From positions 1 through 35,276 of the forward strand of contig CASDPA010000021.1 of NCBI GenBank assembly GCA_949282255.1: a stretch of DNA of 35,276 nt, written 5' to 3'. Origin of the DNA: an uncultured Spirochaetales bacterium (lineage in GTDB: Bacteria > Spirochaetota > Spirochaetia > Sphaerochaetales > Sphaerochaetaceae). Below, piece by piece: positions 25,155 to 34,260 of this stretch (its first letter is position 1; the number at the start of each line of letters is the position of its first letter). The position numbers and the translations under genes were made by a program. Under the pieces are notes generated by a model. It had not been told where the DNA came from. It saw only the letters and a list, made by a program, of their open reading frames with translations, and made no database searches.

Positions 25155-26510
25155 ATGCACAGTCAAACCGAACAAGTGTACCAGATGGTTTGCAGGAGGG
25201 ATCCCAACGAGAGGGAATTCCAGCAGGCTGTCTACACATTCCTGCTCTCAATCGACAAAATCATCGATGAGCTTCCTGACGTGACCTATCACAAGATCCT
25301 GGAAAGGATGACCGAACCTGAAAGGGTGATCATGTTTCGCGTTCCATGGATGGATGATGAAGGAAATTGCCAGATCAACAGAGGCTTCAGGGTCCAGATG
25401 TCATCAGCAATCGGACCTTATAAAGGCGGATTGCGCCTGCATCCGTCGGTAAACCTCTCGATCATGAAATTCCTTGCTTTCGAACAGGTTTTCAAGAACA
25501 GCTTGACAGGCCTTCCGATGGGAGGTGGCAAAGGCGGCTCCGACTTCAACCCAAAGGGAAAGAGCGAACAGGAAATCATGCGCTTCTGCCAGTCCTTCAT
25601 GACCGAACTATATAGGCACATCGGTCCTGATACCGACGTACCCGCAGGGGATATCGGCGTAGGTGGAAGAGAGATCGGATATCTTTATGGCCAATATAAG
25701 AGGATCACAAACCAGTTCACAGGAGTTCTCACAGGAAAAGGCCCGGATTTCGGAGGGTCCTTCATCCGTCCTGAAGCAACAGGCTATGGCCTCGTCTACC
25801 TTTCTCAGGCAATCCTTGCTGACAAGAAGATGGATATCAAAGGATCCACATGCCTTGTCTCCGGAAGCGGCAACGTAGCACAGTTCACTGTTGAGAAGAT
25901 CAATGCACTCGGAGGAAAGGTCATCACCCTTTCCGACTCCTCAGGCATGATCATCGACGAAGAGGGCATCAACGACGAAAAGCTTGCATTTGTAAAAATG
26001 CTTAAAAACGTGAAGAGGGGCAGGATTAAGGAATATGCAGAAAAGTACCATGTGCCTTATATCGAAAGGACAAGCGAGGTTGCAAATCCGCTTTGGAACA
26101 TCAAAGCTGATTATGCCTTCCCCTGTGCCACACAGAACGAAATCGTAAAAGAGGATGCTCTCAACCTTGCAAAGAACAAGATCAAACTCGTAGGCGAAGG
26201 TGCCAACATGCCATGCTCCATCGAAGCAGAGGAGATACTCACATCCTCCGGAATCCTTCTTGCTCCTGCAAAGGCTGCAAACGCAGGCGGCGTGGCAGTA
26301 TCCGGTCTTGAGATGGCACAGAACTCACAGAGGATGAAGTGGACACCGGAGCAGGTTGACAAGGAATTGCAGAACATCATGAAAAACATTTACAAGAACA
26401 TCTCCGAAGCGGCTGAGACATATTCAACAAAAGACAACTTCATCGACGGCGCAAATATCGCCGGCTTCATGAAGGTCAGCCGTGCAATGCTTGCCCAGGG
26501 TTACGTATAA
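25155..26510 (+). CDS. gdhA: Glutamate dehydrogenase (hexameric, probably NADP-dependent)
   Basis: A cytoplasmic enzyme that aminates 2-oxoglutarate to glutamate, assimilating ammonium. At 451 aa it is the small hexameric type. Visible landmarks are YKGGLRLHPSVN, the catalytic GLPMGGGKGGSDFNPKGKS stretch with its Lys, DVPAGDIGVGGREIGY, and the Rossmann SGSGNVAQ. GGGAGG precedes the start. NADP preference is inferred from family resemblance to the E. coli type. The stop overlaps the next start by one base (TAATG). Confidence 0.96.
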   Translation: MHSQTEQVYQMVCRRDPNEREFQQAVYTFLLSIDKIIDELPDVTYHKILERMTEPERVIMFRVPWMDDEGNCQINRGFRVQMSSAIGPYKGGLRLHPSVNLSIMKFLAFEQVFKNSLTGLPMGGGKGGSDFNPKGKSEQEIMRFCQSFMTELYRHIGPDTDVPAGDIGVGGREIGYLYGQYKRITNQFTGVLTGKGPDFGGSFIRPEATGYGLVYLSQAILADKKMDIKGSTCLVSGSGNVAQFTVEKINALGGKVITLSDSSGMIIDEEGINDEKLAFVKMLKNVKRGRIKEYAEKYHVPYIERTSEVANPLWNIKADYAFPCATQNEIVKEDALNLAKNKIKLVGEGANMPCSIEAEEILTSSGILLAPAKAANAGGVAVSGLEMAQNSQRMKWTPEQVDKELQNIMKNIYKNISEAAETYSTKDNFIDGANIAGFMKVSRAMLAQGYV

Positions 26511-28018
26511 TGCACAAAATCGGTTTTGACAGCAAAAAATACATCGAGGAGCAGACACGCTACATTCTTGAGCGTGTCAAAGCCTCTTCCGGTCGCCTCT
26601 ACATCGAATGCGGAGGAAAGCTTCTTCATGATAAGCACGCATCCCGCGTGCTTCCCGGATTTGATGAAAACAATAAGATGAAAGTGTTCGAAGCGCTCAA
26701 GGAGCACTTGGACATAATCATCTGCATCTATGCCGGTGATATCGAGCAGAGGAAAATCCGTGGGGACTTCGGGATCAGTTATGATGCCGATGTACTCAAA
26801 ATGATCCACGATTTTGCGGATTACGGCCTCACCTGCAACAAAGTTGTCATTACCAGATATGAAAACCAGGTTGCCGCGGTACAGTTCATGCGTAAGCTTG
26901 AACAACGCGGCATAAAGGTTTATACCCATTCAGCCACGCCGGGCTACCCTTCGGATATCGATGTGGTGGTCTCCGACGAGGGCTACGGGAAAAATCCGTA
27001 CATCGAGGTGGATGCTCCGGTGGTCATTGTAACCGCACCGGGACCAGGCAGTGGAAAGCTTGCAACCTGTCTCAATCAGATGTACCACGAAGCAAAGAAA
27101 GGGCTCAAGCCGAATTATGCAAAGCTCGAGACCTTCCCGATCTGGAATCTTCCACTCAATCATCCGGTAAACCTTGCTTATGAGGCGGCTACTGTCGATA
27201 TCGGCGATGTGAACATGATCGACCATTTCCATCACGACGCATATAACGAGATAACTGTGAACTATTCCAGGGATCTTGAAGCCTATCCCCTTCTTAAGAG
27301 GATTTTGGAGCGTATAACCGGAGAGCCTTGCGTATATAAAAGTCCGACCGACATGGGAGTAAACAGATGCGGGTTTGGAATTTTCGATGACGAAGTCTGC
27401 AGAAAGGCGGCGCAACAGGAAATAATCCGCCGTGTCTTCCATACAAAGACCGATTATCTGCAGGGTATCTGTTCCAAAGAAGTATATAACAGGGCACTAG
27501 CCCTTTTGGATAAGGCAGGATTGAAGGAAGAGGACCGGTCTACAGTCATTCCGGCACGCATAGCCTTGGAGGAGGCAATCAGCAAAAAGAAAGGAAAAGA
27601 TGATGGGACCGTCTGCGCAGCGGCAATAGAGCTTGACGACGGAAAAATAATAACCGCACATAATTCCAATCTCATGCATGCTGGTGCCGCACTGATTCTC
27701 AATGCCTGTAAAGCCATGCTCGACATCGATCCATCCGTGGATCTCATCCATAAAAAGGTTGTACAGTCGATCACTGTCGTCAAAAGGGATATTCTTGCCA
27801 GCAAAGGTGTTTCTTTAAATGTTGACGAAATCCTCATAGCAATGGCAATGTCCAGCATCTACAATCCTTATACGGCACAGGCATGCCGTGCACTTAAGCG
27901 CTTGAAAGATTGTGATATCCATTTTACACATATTCCATCAGCCGGTGATATAGACGGGCTTAGGAAGCTTGGTATAAACTACACTTCAGAGCCTCATTAT
28001 CCTGGCAGAAACATATAA
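26510..28018 (+). CDS. DUF1846 (UPF0371) family protein
   Basis: A 502-aa cytoplasmic protein of the DUF1846 family, widespread in Firmicutes and some spirochaetes. The N-terminal part holds a P-loop-like PGPGSGK at 177-183, a conserved HFHHDAYN segment, and a C-terminal domain with EIDDG-like and HNSNLMHAGAA segments. The molecular function is not known to me. It overlaps gdhA by one base, which ties it to glutamate or nitrogen metabolism by context only. Confidence 0.9.
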   Translation: MHKIGFDSKKYIEEQTRYILERVKASSGRLYIECGGKLLHDKHASRVLPGFDENNKMKVFEALKEHLDIIICIYAGDIEQRKIRGDFGISYDADVLKMIHDFADYGLTCNKVVITRYENQVAAVQFMRKLEQRGIKVYTHSATPGYPSDIDVVVSDEGYGKNPYIEVDAPVVIVTAPGPGSGKLATCLNQMYHEAKKGLKPNYAKLETFPIWNLPLNHPVNLAYEAATVDIGDVNMIDHFHHDAYNEITVNYSRDLEAYPLLKRILERITGEPCVYKSPTDMGVNRCGFGIFDDEVCRKAAQQEIIRRVFHTKTDYLQGICSKEVYNRALALLDKAGLKEEDRSTVIPARIALEEAISKKKGKDDGTVCAAAIELDDGKIITAHNSNLMHAGAALILNACKAMLDIDPSVDLIHKKVVQSITVVKRDILASKGVSLNVDEILIAMAMSSIYNPYTAQACRALKRLKDCDIHFTHIPSAGDIDGLRKLGINYTSEPHYPGRNI

Positions 28019-28039
28019 AAAAAGAATAAGGTGGAAAAA

Positions 28040-29413
28040 ATGAAAGAAAGGGAAAAATTGTCCTCCCGTCTGGGCTTCATACTGCTTAGCGCAGGTTGTG
28101 CCATCGGCTTGGGCAATGTATGGAGATTTCCATACATAACCGGTAAATACGGTGGAGCGACATTCGTACTGATTTATCTGATATTCCTTCTTCTCATCGG
28201 TGTTCCGGCGATGACGATGGAATTTGCAATCGGAAGAGGTGGGAAGAAAAACATCGTAGGCGCATACAGGGCGCTGGAGCCCAAGGGAAGCAAATGGCAC
28301 ATCGCTGGCCCGTTTGCCATCTTTGGAAACTACATGCTTCTTTTCTTCTATCTCCCAATAACAGGTTGGCTGATTTACTATTTCATTTCCAACATGACCG
28401 GAAGCTTCGCCGGAGCGGACACCAATGCAGTTGCAGGATATTTCAATTCCATGCTTGCAAACCCTCCCCTTCAAATCGGTTGGATGCTTTTGGCCTTGGC
28501 AATAACAGCTTTTGTTGCAGTCATAGGCTTGGCCAAAGGGGTTGAAAGAGTGTCGAAAGTCATGATGGGACTTTTGTTCCTCCTCATGATCGCCCTTGCA
28601 ATAAACTCCCTTACCCTTGACAACTCCATGGAAGGGCTGATGTTCTTCATCAAGCCGGACTTTGGAAAGATGCTTGACTCGGGACTTTCCGAAGTTATAT
28701 TTGCCGCAATGGGACAGGCGTTTTTCACACTTTCACTAGGAATCGGGGCGATGGCCATAATGGGATCCTATTTCGGAGAAGATAGGACCCTTACAGGAGA
28801 GACCGAGAGGATCATAGTGCTCGATACATCAATCGCACTGCTTTCGGGCTTCATAATCTTCCCTGCCTGCTCATCCTTTGGAATTGAAGCTGGAAGCGGC
28901 CCCTCGCTCATATTCATAACATTACCAAATGTATTTGCAAAAATGCATGGAGGAATACTTTGGGGATCACTCTTCTTCCTTGCCATGAGTTTTGCCGCCC
29001 TCACCACGCTCATCGCAGTTTTTGAGAACATCCTCTCCTATTGGATCGATGTCAGGGGATACAGCCGCAAGAAAGCCACTCTGGTGAATATCGCAATTTT
29101 TGCAGTCTTCTGTCTTCCATGCATCTTCGGCTTCAACATCTGGTCTGCTTTCCAGCCTCTTGGAGCAGGAACAGGAGTGATGGATCTTGAAGACTTCATA
29201 GTCTCAAATCTGCTGCTTCCCCTCGGATCGCTTGTGATGATCCTTTTCTGCACCTCGCGCTATGGCTGGGGCTGGGACAAATTCATAGAAACGGCAGATA
29301 AGGGCAAAGGCGCAAAATTCCCGAAATGGATCAGATATTATGCTGCATACGTCCTTCCTCTCATCATCTTGTACGTGACGGTAAGAGGAATATTGGATAT
29401 TCTTATTAAATAG
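28040..29413 (+). CDS. Sodium-dependent neurotransmitter:symporter (NSS) family amino-acid transporter
   Basis: A 457-aa polytopic inner-membrane protein that imports an amino acid or related solute with sodium. The family hallmark GNVWRFPYITGKYGG lies in the first membrane segment, with the unwound-helix region AGCAIGLGN just before it. About eleven hydrophobic segments are countable. I chose the ATG at 28040 because AAGGTGG lies five bases upstream; a GTG at 28031 falls inside that RBS. It follows gdhA and the DUF1846 gene, and the substrate is likely an amino acid, but which one cannot be read. Confidence 0.94.
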   Translation: MKEREKLSSRLGFILLSAGCAIGLGNVWRFPYITGKYGGATFVLIYLIFLLLIGVPAMTMEFAIGRGGKKNIVGAYRALEPKGSKWHIAGPFAIFGNYMLLFFYLPITGWLIYYFISNMTGSFAGADTNAVAGYFNSMLANPPLQIGWMLLALAITAFVAVIGLAKGVERVSKVMMGLLFLLMIALAINSLTLDNSMEGLMFFIKPDFGKMLDSGLSEVIFAAMGQAFFTLSLGIGAMAIMGSYFGEDRTLTGETERIIVLDTSIALLSGFIIFPACSSFGIEAGSGPSLIFITLPNVFAKMHGGILWGSLFFLAMSFAALTTLIAVFENILSYWIDVRGYSRKKATLVNIAIFAVFCLPCIFGFNIWSAFQPLGAGTGVMDLEDFIVSNLLLPLGSLVMILFCTSRYGWGWDKFIETADKGKGAKFPKWIRYYAAYVLPLIILYVTVRGILDILIK

Positions 29414-29415
29414 AT

Positions 29416-29748
29416 ATGAACATCAAGTTTATTGCAGACAATATAGGTCTTGATTATGAACAGGCTCTTGAGTACGTCGGTGGGGACATCGGCGGACTCA
29501 AGGACAAGCTTATGCATCTTGAAGAGGATTCACACTTCAAAGAGCTTGAAGCCGCAATGGAGAAAAACAATGCGGAGGCCATAGCCCAAACAGCGCACAA
29601 GGCAAGAAAAACCTTCGAAAGGGTCTGCCTGAACAATCTTGCTTCCCTTGCTGGAAAAGTTGAAGAAACAAAGAACGGATCAAGTGTATACAGGGAGTTG
29701 AAAGACGAATACGACAAGGTCTTGAGAGTCTTGAAAGAAAACAGTTGA
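29416..29748 (+). CDS. Small Hpt-like four-helix protein
   Basis: A 110-aa acidic, all-helical protein resembling a histidine phosphotransfer (Hpt) domain. The candidate phospho-acceptor is H61 in the TAHKARKTF segment; canonical Hpt has H-x-L-K-G, so the Lys at +3 is Arg here and the Gly at +4 is Lys. Helices before and after (EALEYVGGDI region and LNNLASLAGKVEE) follow the usual pattern. No kinase or response regulator is nearby. It begins two bases after the transporter stop, suggesting cotranscription. Phosphotransfer is plausible but not shown. Confidence 0.6.
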   Translation: MNIKFIADNIGLDYEQALEYVGGDIGGLKDKLMHLEEDSHFKELEAAMEKNNAEAIAQTAHKARKTFERVCLNNLASLAGKVEETKNGSSVYRELKDEYDKVLRVLKENS

Positions 29749-29771
29749 TATATCCGTTTCATCATAACAAT

Positions 29772-29796
29772 AAAAGCCACCGTGCGGTGGCTTTTT
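29772..29796 (+). terminator. Bidirectional intrinsic terminator between convergent operons
   Basis: Stem AAAAGCCACC / GGTGGCTTTT with a short GTGC loop, flanked by T-rich sequence on both strands. It can end the plus-strand gdhA series and the minus-strand arg operon. Confidence 0.9.
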
Positions 29797-29824
29797 CCAT
29801 ACTTCAGATTTCGGAAAAATGAGT

Positions 29825-31006
29825 TCAGCTCAGAACCTCATCCAAAATCTCAATCGCTTTAAAAATATCCTCATTGCTTATAACAAGGGGTGGAACGAAT
29901 CTAAGCACGTCATAACCGGCGCTACAGACCAAAAGCCCCTTTTCAAAGCATGCGGAAACTATTTCCTTCGGCGGTACTTTGAGCACAAGGCCTTCCATCA
30001 GTCCCAAGCCTCTGGCTGTCAAACATTTATCAGGATGTTTTGCAGCAATTTCCTCAAGCCCTTTTTTAAGAAGCATTCCCTTCTTGGCCGCCTCGTCGGC
30101 AAGACCGTTCTCAAGCTCCTCAAGGACAACCAGACATAAAGCGGAAGAAAGCGCATTTCCGCCGAACGTTGAGGCATGCTCTCCAGGACAAAGCACATCT
30201 GCAGCCTTATCAAAGGCTGCACAGGCTGCAAAAGGCAATCCGCCGCCCAAGGCTTTTGCAAGGCTCATCACATCCGGTTTCACATCATAATGCTGGAAAG
30301 CAAAAATCTTGCCCGTTCTTCCAAGCCCGGTCTGAACGCAATCGAAGATAAGGAGCATATCCTTCTCATCGCAAAGCCTTCTCAGACCTGTAAGGAATTC
30401 CTTCTCCGCAGGAATTATACCACCCTCCCCCTGGATCGGTTCCACAAACACAGCACATACATCATCTCCGGCAAGAGCCTTGACACTGTCCAAGTCGTTA
30501 TAGACAGCATAAGATATCTCAGGCACAACAGGGAAAAATCCTTTTTGATATTTCTCCTGTCCCGTAAGCGTCATAGCCCCATATGTGCGGCCATGGAAGC
30601 TATGGGAAAACGAAATGATCCGACTACGTCCGGTCCTGCTGCCATACTTTCTTGCAATCTTCAGCGCAGCCTCATTGGCTTCAGCCCCGCTGTTGCAGAA
30701 AAAAACTTTCTTGGATCCCGCAAGAGAATTCAATTTCTCGGCGGCCTTCGGTGCCCATTTGTTGTAATAAAGATTCGACACATGGAATATGCCATCTTTG
30801 AGCACCTCCTTGACAGCTTTTTCAATCTTCTCATTGCCATAGCCAAGCGCATTGACTGCAATACCGGCCACACAATCTATATAGCATTTGCCATCAACTG
30901 AATATAAATGAGCCCCTTCTCCATGATCAAACACCACTGGAGTCTGAGCATATGTATTCATAATATTGTCTTTTCCAAGGGCGATAAGCTCTTCCATCGT
31001 TCCCAT
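29825..31006 (-). CDS. argD: Acetylornithine aminotransferase
   Basis: A PLP-dependent class III aminotransferase that converts N-acetylglutamate semialdehyde to N-acetylornithine. The PLP lysine is K251 in SLAKALGGG; the cofactor-binding NSGAEANEAALK and FDCVQTGLGRTG segments are also present. At 393 aa it has the normal length. AGGAGG, five bases upstream of the start, overlaps the end of argB. It is the last gene of argCJBD. Related ornithine or succinylornithine aminotransferases are hard to exclude from the sequence alone, but the operon settles the role. Confidence 0.95.
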   Translation of the reverse strand: MGTMEELIALGKDNIMNTYAQTPVVFDHGEGAHLYSVDGKCYIDCVAGIAVNALGYGNEKIEKAVKEVLKDGIFHVSNLYYNKWAPKAAEKLNSLAGSKKVFFCNSGAEANEAALKIARKYGSRTGRSRIISFSHSFHGRTYGAMTLTGQEKYQKGFFPVVPEISYAVYNDLDSVKALAGDDVCAVFVEPIQGEGGIIPAEKEFLTGLRRLCDEKDMLLIFDCVQTGLGRTGKIFAFQHYDVKPDVMSLAKALGGGLPFAACAAFDKAADVLCPGEHASTFGGNALSSALCLVVLEELENGLADEAAKKGMLLKKGLEEIAAKHPDKCLTARGLGLMEGLVLKVPPKEIVSACFEKGLLVCSAGYDVLRFVPPLVISNEDIFKAIEILDEVLS

Positions 31007-31015
31007 AGTATCCTC

Positions 31016-31885
31016 CTATTCGATCATAGTACCGATGCCTTCGCTCGTAAACACCTCCAAAAGGATCGAGTGAGGCACACGCCCATCAAGCACGTGGACG
31101 CTTGACACCCCTTTTGAGATCGCTTCAAGGCAGCATTCGGTCTTTGGAATCATCCCTCCGTTTATGATGCCGGAAGCAATATATTCCTTGGCCTCTTTTA
31201 CGCTGAGCCTTCTGATAAGCGATGAAGGATCATCCTTATCCTTCAATATACCTTCAACATCTGTAAGGAACATCAGCTTTTGGGCTCCGAGCGCACCTGC
31301 AACCGAAGAAGCCGCATAATCTGCATTTATATTATATGTATGCCCATCCTTACCTACACCGACAGGAGAAAGAATAGGGATGAAATCAGCATCCATAAGT
31401 GTTTCCAAAAGAGTTACGTCTATCTTGTCTATCTCACCAACAAAGCCAAGGTCCCTTCCTTTTGGATCAAGCTTTTTCACTGCGGTTATGGTATGACCAT
31501 CCTTTCCGTTGATGGAACAGGAATGGAGCCCTACCGCCTCGAAATCCTCAACAAGGCTCTTTGCAATGCTGCCTGAAAGCACCATCTCCGCAACCGATGC
31601 GGTTTCAGCGTCCGTAACACGGAGTCCGTCAATGAATTCGCTTTTTTTACCAAGCCTGGCAAGAAGTGCGGAAATCTCTTTTCCTCCGCCATGCACCACA
31701 ACGGGCTTGAGCCCGAGATATTTAAGCATGGCTATATCGGTTATGACAGCTTTTTTCAGTTTCTCATCAAGCATGGCCGATCCGCCGTATTTGACCACCA
31801 CAGTGGTTCCGCGGAACTTCCTTGCATAAGGGATGGCCTCTATTAGCGTCTCCGCTTTTCTGATGTAAGTCTCCATGTCCATCAT
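31016..31885 (-). CDS. argB: Acetylglutamate kinase
   Basis: An amino-acid kinase family enzyme that phosphorylates N-acetylglutamate. Landmarks are VVKYGGSAM (ATP site), VVHGGGKEIS (substrate site), FIDGLRVTD, and the late DVEGI and NGGMIPK segments. The likely start is the ATG at 31885, which overlaps the argJ stop by one base; another ATG follows directly. The N-terminal helix typical of arginine-feedback-sensitive forms is present (METYIRKAETLIEAIPYARK region, trimmed), suggesting feedback control by arginine. Confidence 0.95.
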   Translation of the reverse strand: MMDMETYIRKAETLIEAIPYARKFRGTTVVVKYGGSAMLDEKLKKAVITDIAMLKYLGLKPVVVHGGGKEISALLARLGKKSEFIDGLRVTDAETASVAEMVLSGSIAKSLVEDFEAVGLHSCSINGKDGHTITAVKKLDPKGRDLGFVGEIDKIDVTLLETLMDADFIPILSPVGVGKDGHTYNINADYAASSVAGALGAQKLMFLTDVEGILKDKDDPSSLIRRLSVKEAKEYIASGIINGGMIPKTECCLEAISKGVSSVHVLDGRVPHSILLEVFTSEGIGTMIE

Positions 31886-33096
31886 CAACTCCTGTAATCC
31901 CCATTTATCCTCACATAGTCGTATGTGAGATCGCAGCCCCAGGCGGTAGCCTTAGCTTCTCCGTCGGACAAGACGGCAAGCACGGAAACACTCGGTTCCA
32001 ATAAAATAGCCTTTGCTTTCGCCTCGTCGAATTTGACCGGCTCGCCATCCTCCAAAACGACTACCGATCCTTTTTCAGAGGAGAAAAGCAGCTTAACCTT
32101 TTCCGGGCTGAAAGAGGCACCGCTGTATCCCATGGCACAAAGGATGCGCCCCCAGTTGGCATCGGAGCCGAAGAACGCAGCTTTCACCAGGTTGGAAGAA
32201 ACCACGGAGCGGGCAAGGATGCGGGCATCCTTCACGCTTGCAGCCCCTTCAACCTTCACCTCGATGAACCTTCCCGCACCTTCACCATCTTTAGCGATCA
32301 TGCAAGCAAGACGACCGAGCACATAAGAAAGGGCTTCCTTGAATATCTCATAATCCTCACCTTTTGCCACAATCTCCTTATTTCCGGCTTTTCCATTTGC
32401 AAGCACCAGGCAGGTATCGTTCGTGGAGGTGTCTCCATCCACGCTGATCATATTGAATGTATCTTCCACCGTATCCCCAAGGATATGCTGGAGCATATCA
32501 TGGTTAATGGCACAATCTGTCGTTACAAAGCAGAGCATTGTAGCCATATTGGGGTGTATCATGCCAGAGCCCTTGGCAAACCCGGAAACAACCACATCCT
32601 TGTCATCTATCTTGACTGTAACCGAACACTCTTTACGCACAGTATCTGTAGTGAGGATGGCCTCGGAAGCATCCTTTGCGCTCGCATCGCTTTCAGAAAG
32701 ATTTTTCACAAGCTCTTTTATCCCGTATTTGATCTTGTCCATATCAAGATGGACACCGATCACACCGGTTGAGCATACGAAGAAATCCTCTTTCTTCGCT
32801 TTCAGATAACCCGCTGTCTCAAAAGCCATCATCGAAGCATCCTCGAGGCCCTTTGCCCCGGTTACGGCATTCGCATTTCCACTGTTTGCTATTATTCCGT
32901 GCTTTGGAAGATCCTTTATGGACATATCATAGACAACAGGGGCGGCCTTGACCTTGTTGGTTGTATAGGTCGAAGCGCTCGTGCAGACGGACGGGCTGTA
33001 AACCAGAGACATGTCCTTCTTATACTTTTTTATTCCGGCATGCACTCCTGCAGCCATAAAGCCTTTAGGCAATTTGAATCCTTGTGAAACAATCAT
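31885..33096 (-). CDS. argJ: Glutamate N-acetyltransferase / ornithine acetyltransferase
   Basis: An enzyme that recycles the acetyl group from N-acetylornithine onto glutamate and in bifunctional forms also uses acetyl-CoA. It is made as a precursor that cleaves itself; the nucleophile Thr is T186 in NMATML, splitting the protein into alpha and beta chains. At 403 aa it is normal. The presence of argJ means a cyclic arginine pathway, so argA and argE are not required. It begins nine bases after argC. Whether it is mono- or bifunctional cannot be read here. Confidence 0.96.
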   Translation of the reverse strand: MIVSQGFKLPKGFMAAGVHAGIKKYKKDMSLVYSPSVCTSASTYTTNKVKAAPVVYDMSIKDLPKHGIIANSGNANAVTGAKGLEDASMMAFETAGYLKAKKEDFFVCSTGVIGVHLDMDKIKYGIKELVKNLSESDASAKDASEAILTTDTVRKECSVTVKIDDKDVVVSGFAKGSGMIHPNMATMLCFVTTDCAINHDMLQHILGDTVEDTFNMISVDGDTSTNDTCLVLANGKAGNKEIVAKGEDYEIFKEALSYVLGRLACMIAKDGEGAGRFIEVKVEGAASVKDARILARSVVSSNLVKAAFFGSDANWGRILCAMGYSGASFSPEKVKLLFSSEKGSVVVLEDGEPVKFDEAKAKAILLEPSVSVLAVLSDGEAKATAWGCDLTYDYVRINGDYRS

Positions 33097-33105
33097 CGCT
33101 TTCTC

Positions 33106-34122
33106 CTATATTAATCCTTCTTTTTCATCAAGACCGAACATGATGTTCATATTCTGCACAGCCTGCCCGGCCGCTCCTTTGACAAGATTGTCTATTGCCG
33201 TCACCACTATGACCCTGCCTGTACGGGTGTCAATGCGAAGCGAAATATCAACAAAGTTTGTTCCCTCCACATCTCTTGTTTCGCTCAACGAGGGGCAAAG
33301 TCTTATAAACGGCTCTTTTCCATAATACTTGGCATAAGCATCATTGACAGTCTTTTCATCCACACCGTCAAGCAGCTTCGCATAGCATGTTGCAAGTATG
33401 CCCCTGTTCATCGGAACGAGATGAGGAGTAAATGTCAACACCACATCCATCCCTGCAGCAAGGGACAGCTCCTGCTCGATTTCAGGAGTATGACGATGCG
33501 ATGCCACCCCGTACGCCTTAACCGATTCGTTTACCTCGCAAAAGAGATTGGCGACCTTGGCACTGCGGCCTGCCCCGCTGACACCGCTCAAGGCATCAAC
33601 AATCAAGGAGGAAGGATCTACAAGATGCTCCTTCAGCAACGGATACAACGAAAGAATGGAACAAGTCGTATAGCAGCCGGGATTGGCAACAAGATTAGTC
33701 TTCCCTATTTCTGACCTGTGTATCTCGCAAAGACCGTAAACCGCCTGATCCATGACAGCCCTTCCATTGTGGCTGACCTTGTACCAGCTTTCATATACCG
33801 ATACATCCTTCAGCCTGAAATCCGCCCCCAGATCGATCACCTTCACCTTTTTTAGTATTTCAGAGGTGACAAAGGAGCTTGCAAGCCCATGAGGAAGTGC
33901 AAGGAAAACCACATCGCAGATCTCAGCTGCCTTAACGATATCGCTTTCATCAAGGACAAGGTCGCACAGGCCGCGGTATCGGGGATAGATATCCGAGAAC
34001 ACCACCCCCTGCTGTGATGAGGAACCAAGAAAAACTATTTCAACATCGGGATGTTTCAAAAGAAGGCTGACAAGCTCGCTGCCTGCGTACCCTGTAGCCC
34101 CTATGATGCCGGCTTTGATCAT
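33106..34122 (-). CDS. argC: N-acetyl-gamma-glutamyl-phosphate reductase
   Basis: An NADPH-dependent enzyme reducing N-acetylglutamyl phosphate to the semialdehyde. It has a Rossmann GATGYAGSELV at 8-18 and the catalytic Cys C150 in NPGCYTT, with HRHTPEIEQ providing the active-site His. At 338 aa it is full length. GGAG lies seven bases before the start. It heads the operon argC-argJ-argB-argD. Confidence 0.96.
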   Translation of the reverse strand: MIKAGIIGATGYAGSELVSLLLKHPDVEIVFLGSSSQQGVVFSDIYPRYRGLCDLVLDESDIVKAAEICDVVFLALPHGLASSFVTSEILKKVKVIDLGADFRLKDVSVYESWYKVSHNGRAVMDQAVYGLCEIHRSEIGKTNLVANPGCYTTCSILSLYPLLKEHLVDPSSLIVDALSGVSGAGRSAKVANLFCEVNESVKAYGVASHRHTPEIEQELSLAAGMDVVLTFTPHLVPMNRGILATCYAKLLDGVDEKTVNDAYAKYYGKEPFIRLCPSLSETRDVEGTNFVDISLRIDTRTGRVIVVTAIDNLVKGAAGQAVQNMNIMFGLDEKEGLI

Positions 34123-34145
34123 ATTTGTTCTCCACTTTTTGGATA

Positions 34146-34227
34146 ATTATACAGATTTTTAAAATATATTCCATACATTTATACATAAATATGTATTATT
34201 AATGCAGATATTACGAATAAAAATGTA
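34146..34227 (-). promoter_or_regulatory. argC promoter with ARG-box-like palindromes
   Basis: A perfect -10 TATAAT (34151-34146) lies about 25 bases before argC; the -35 is not clear. Immediately upstream are palindromes with the ArgR spacing of 5-4-5: TACAT-AAAT-ATGTA at 34182-34195, an overlapping TGTAT-AAAT-GTATG (minus strand, 34185-34172) and CGAAT-AAAA-ATGTA at 34214-34227. The second shares TGTATAAAT with the site before argR. Individual matches to the ARG box are imperfect, but their clustering fits repression by ArgR. Confidence 0.5.
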
Positions 34228-34236
34228 TATCAGAAA

Positions 34237-34257
34237 TAAAAAAGGGCTTCAAGCCCT
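34237..34257 (-). terminator. Intrinsic terminator of the CAT-fold gene
   Basis: Minus-strand stem AGGGCT / AGCCCT with loop TGA, followed by six T residues, three bases after the stop codon. It insulates the argC promoter from upstream transcription. Confidence 0.88.
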
Positions 34258-34260
34258 CTT

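Noticed and set aside
27036-27058. P-loop in the DUF1846 protein taken as proof of an ATPase or kinase
   Set aside because: PGPGSGK resembles a P-loop but no Walker B or other nucleotide motif is evident, so no enzyme function is claimed.
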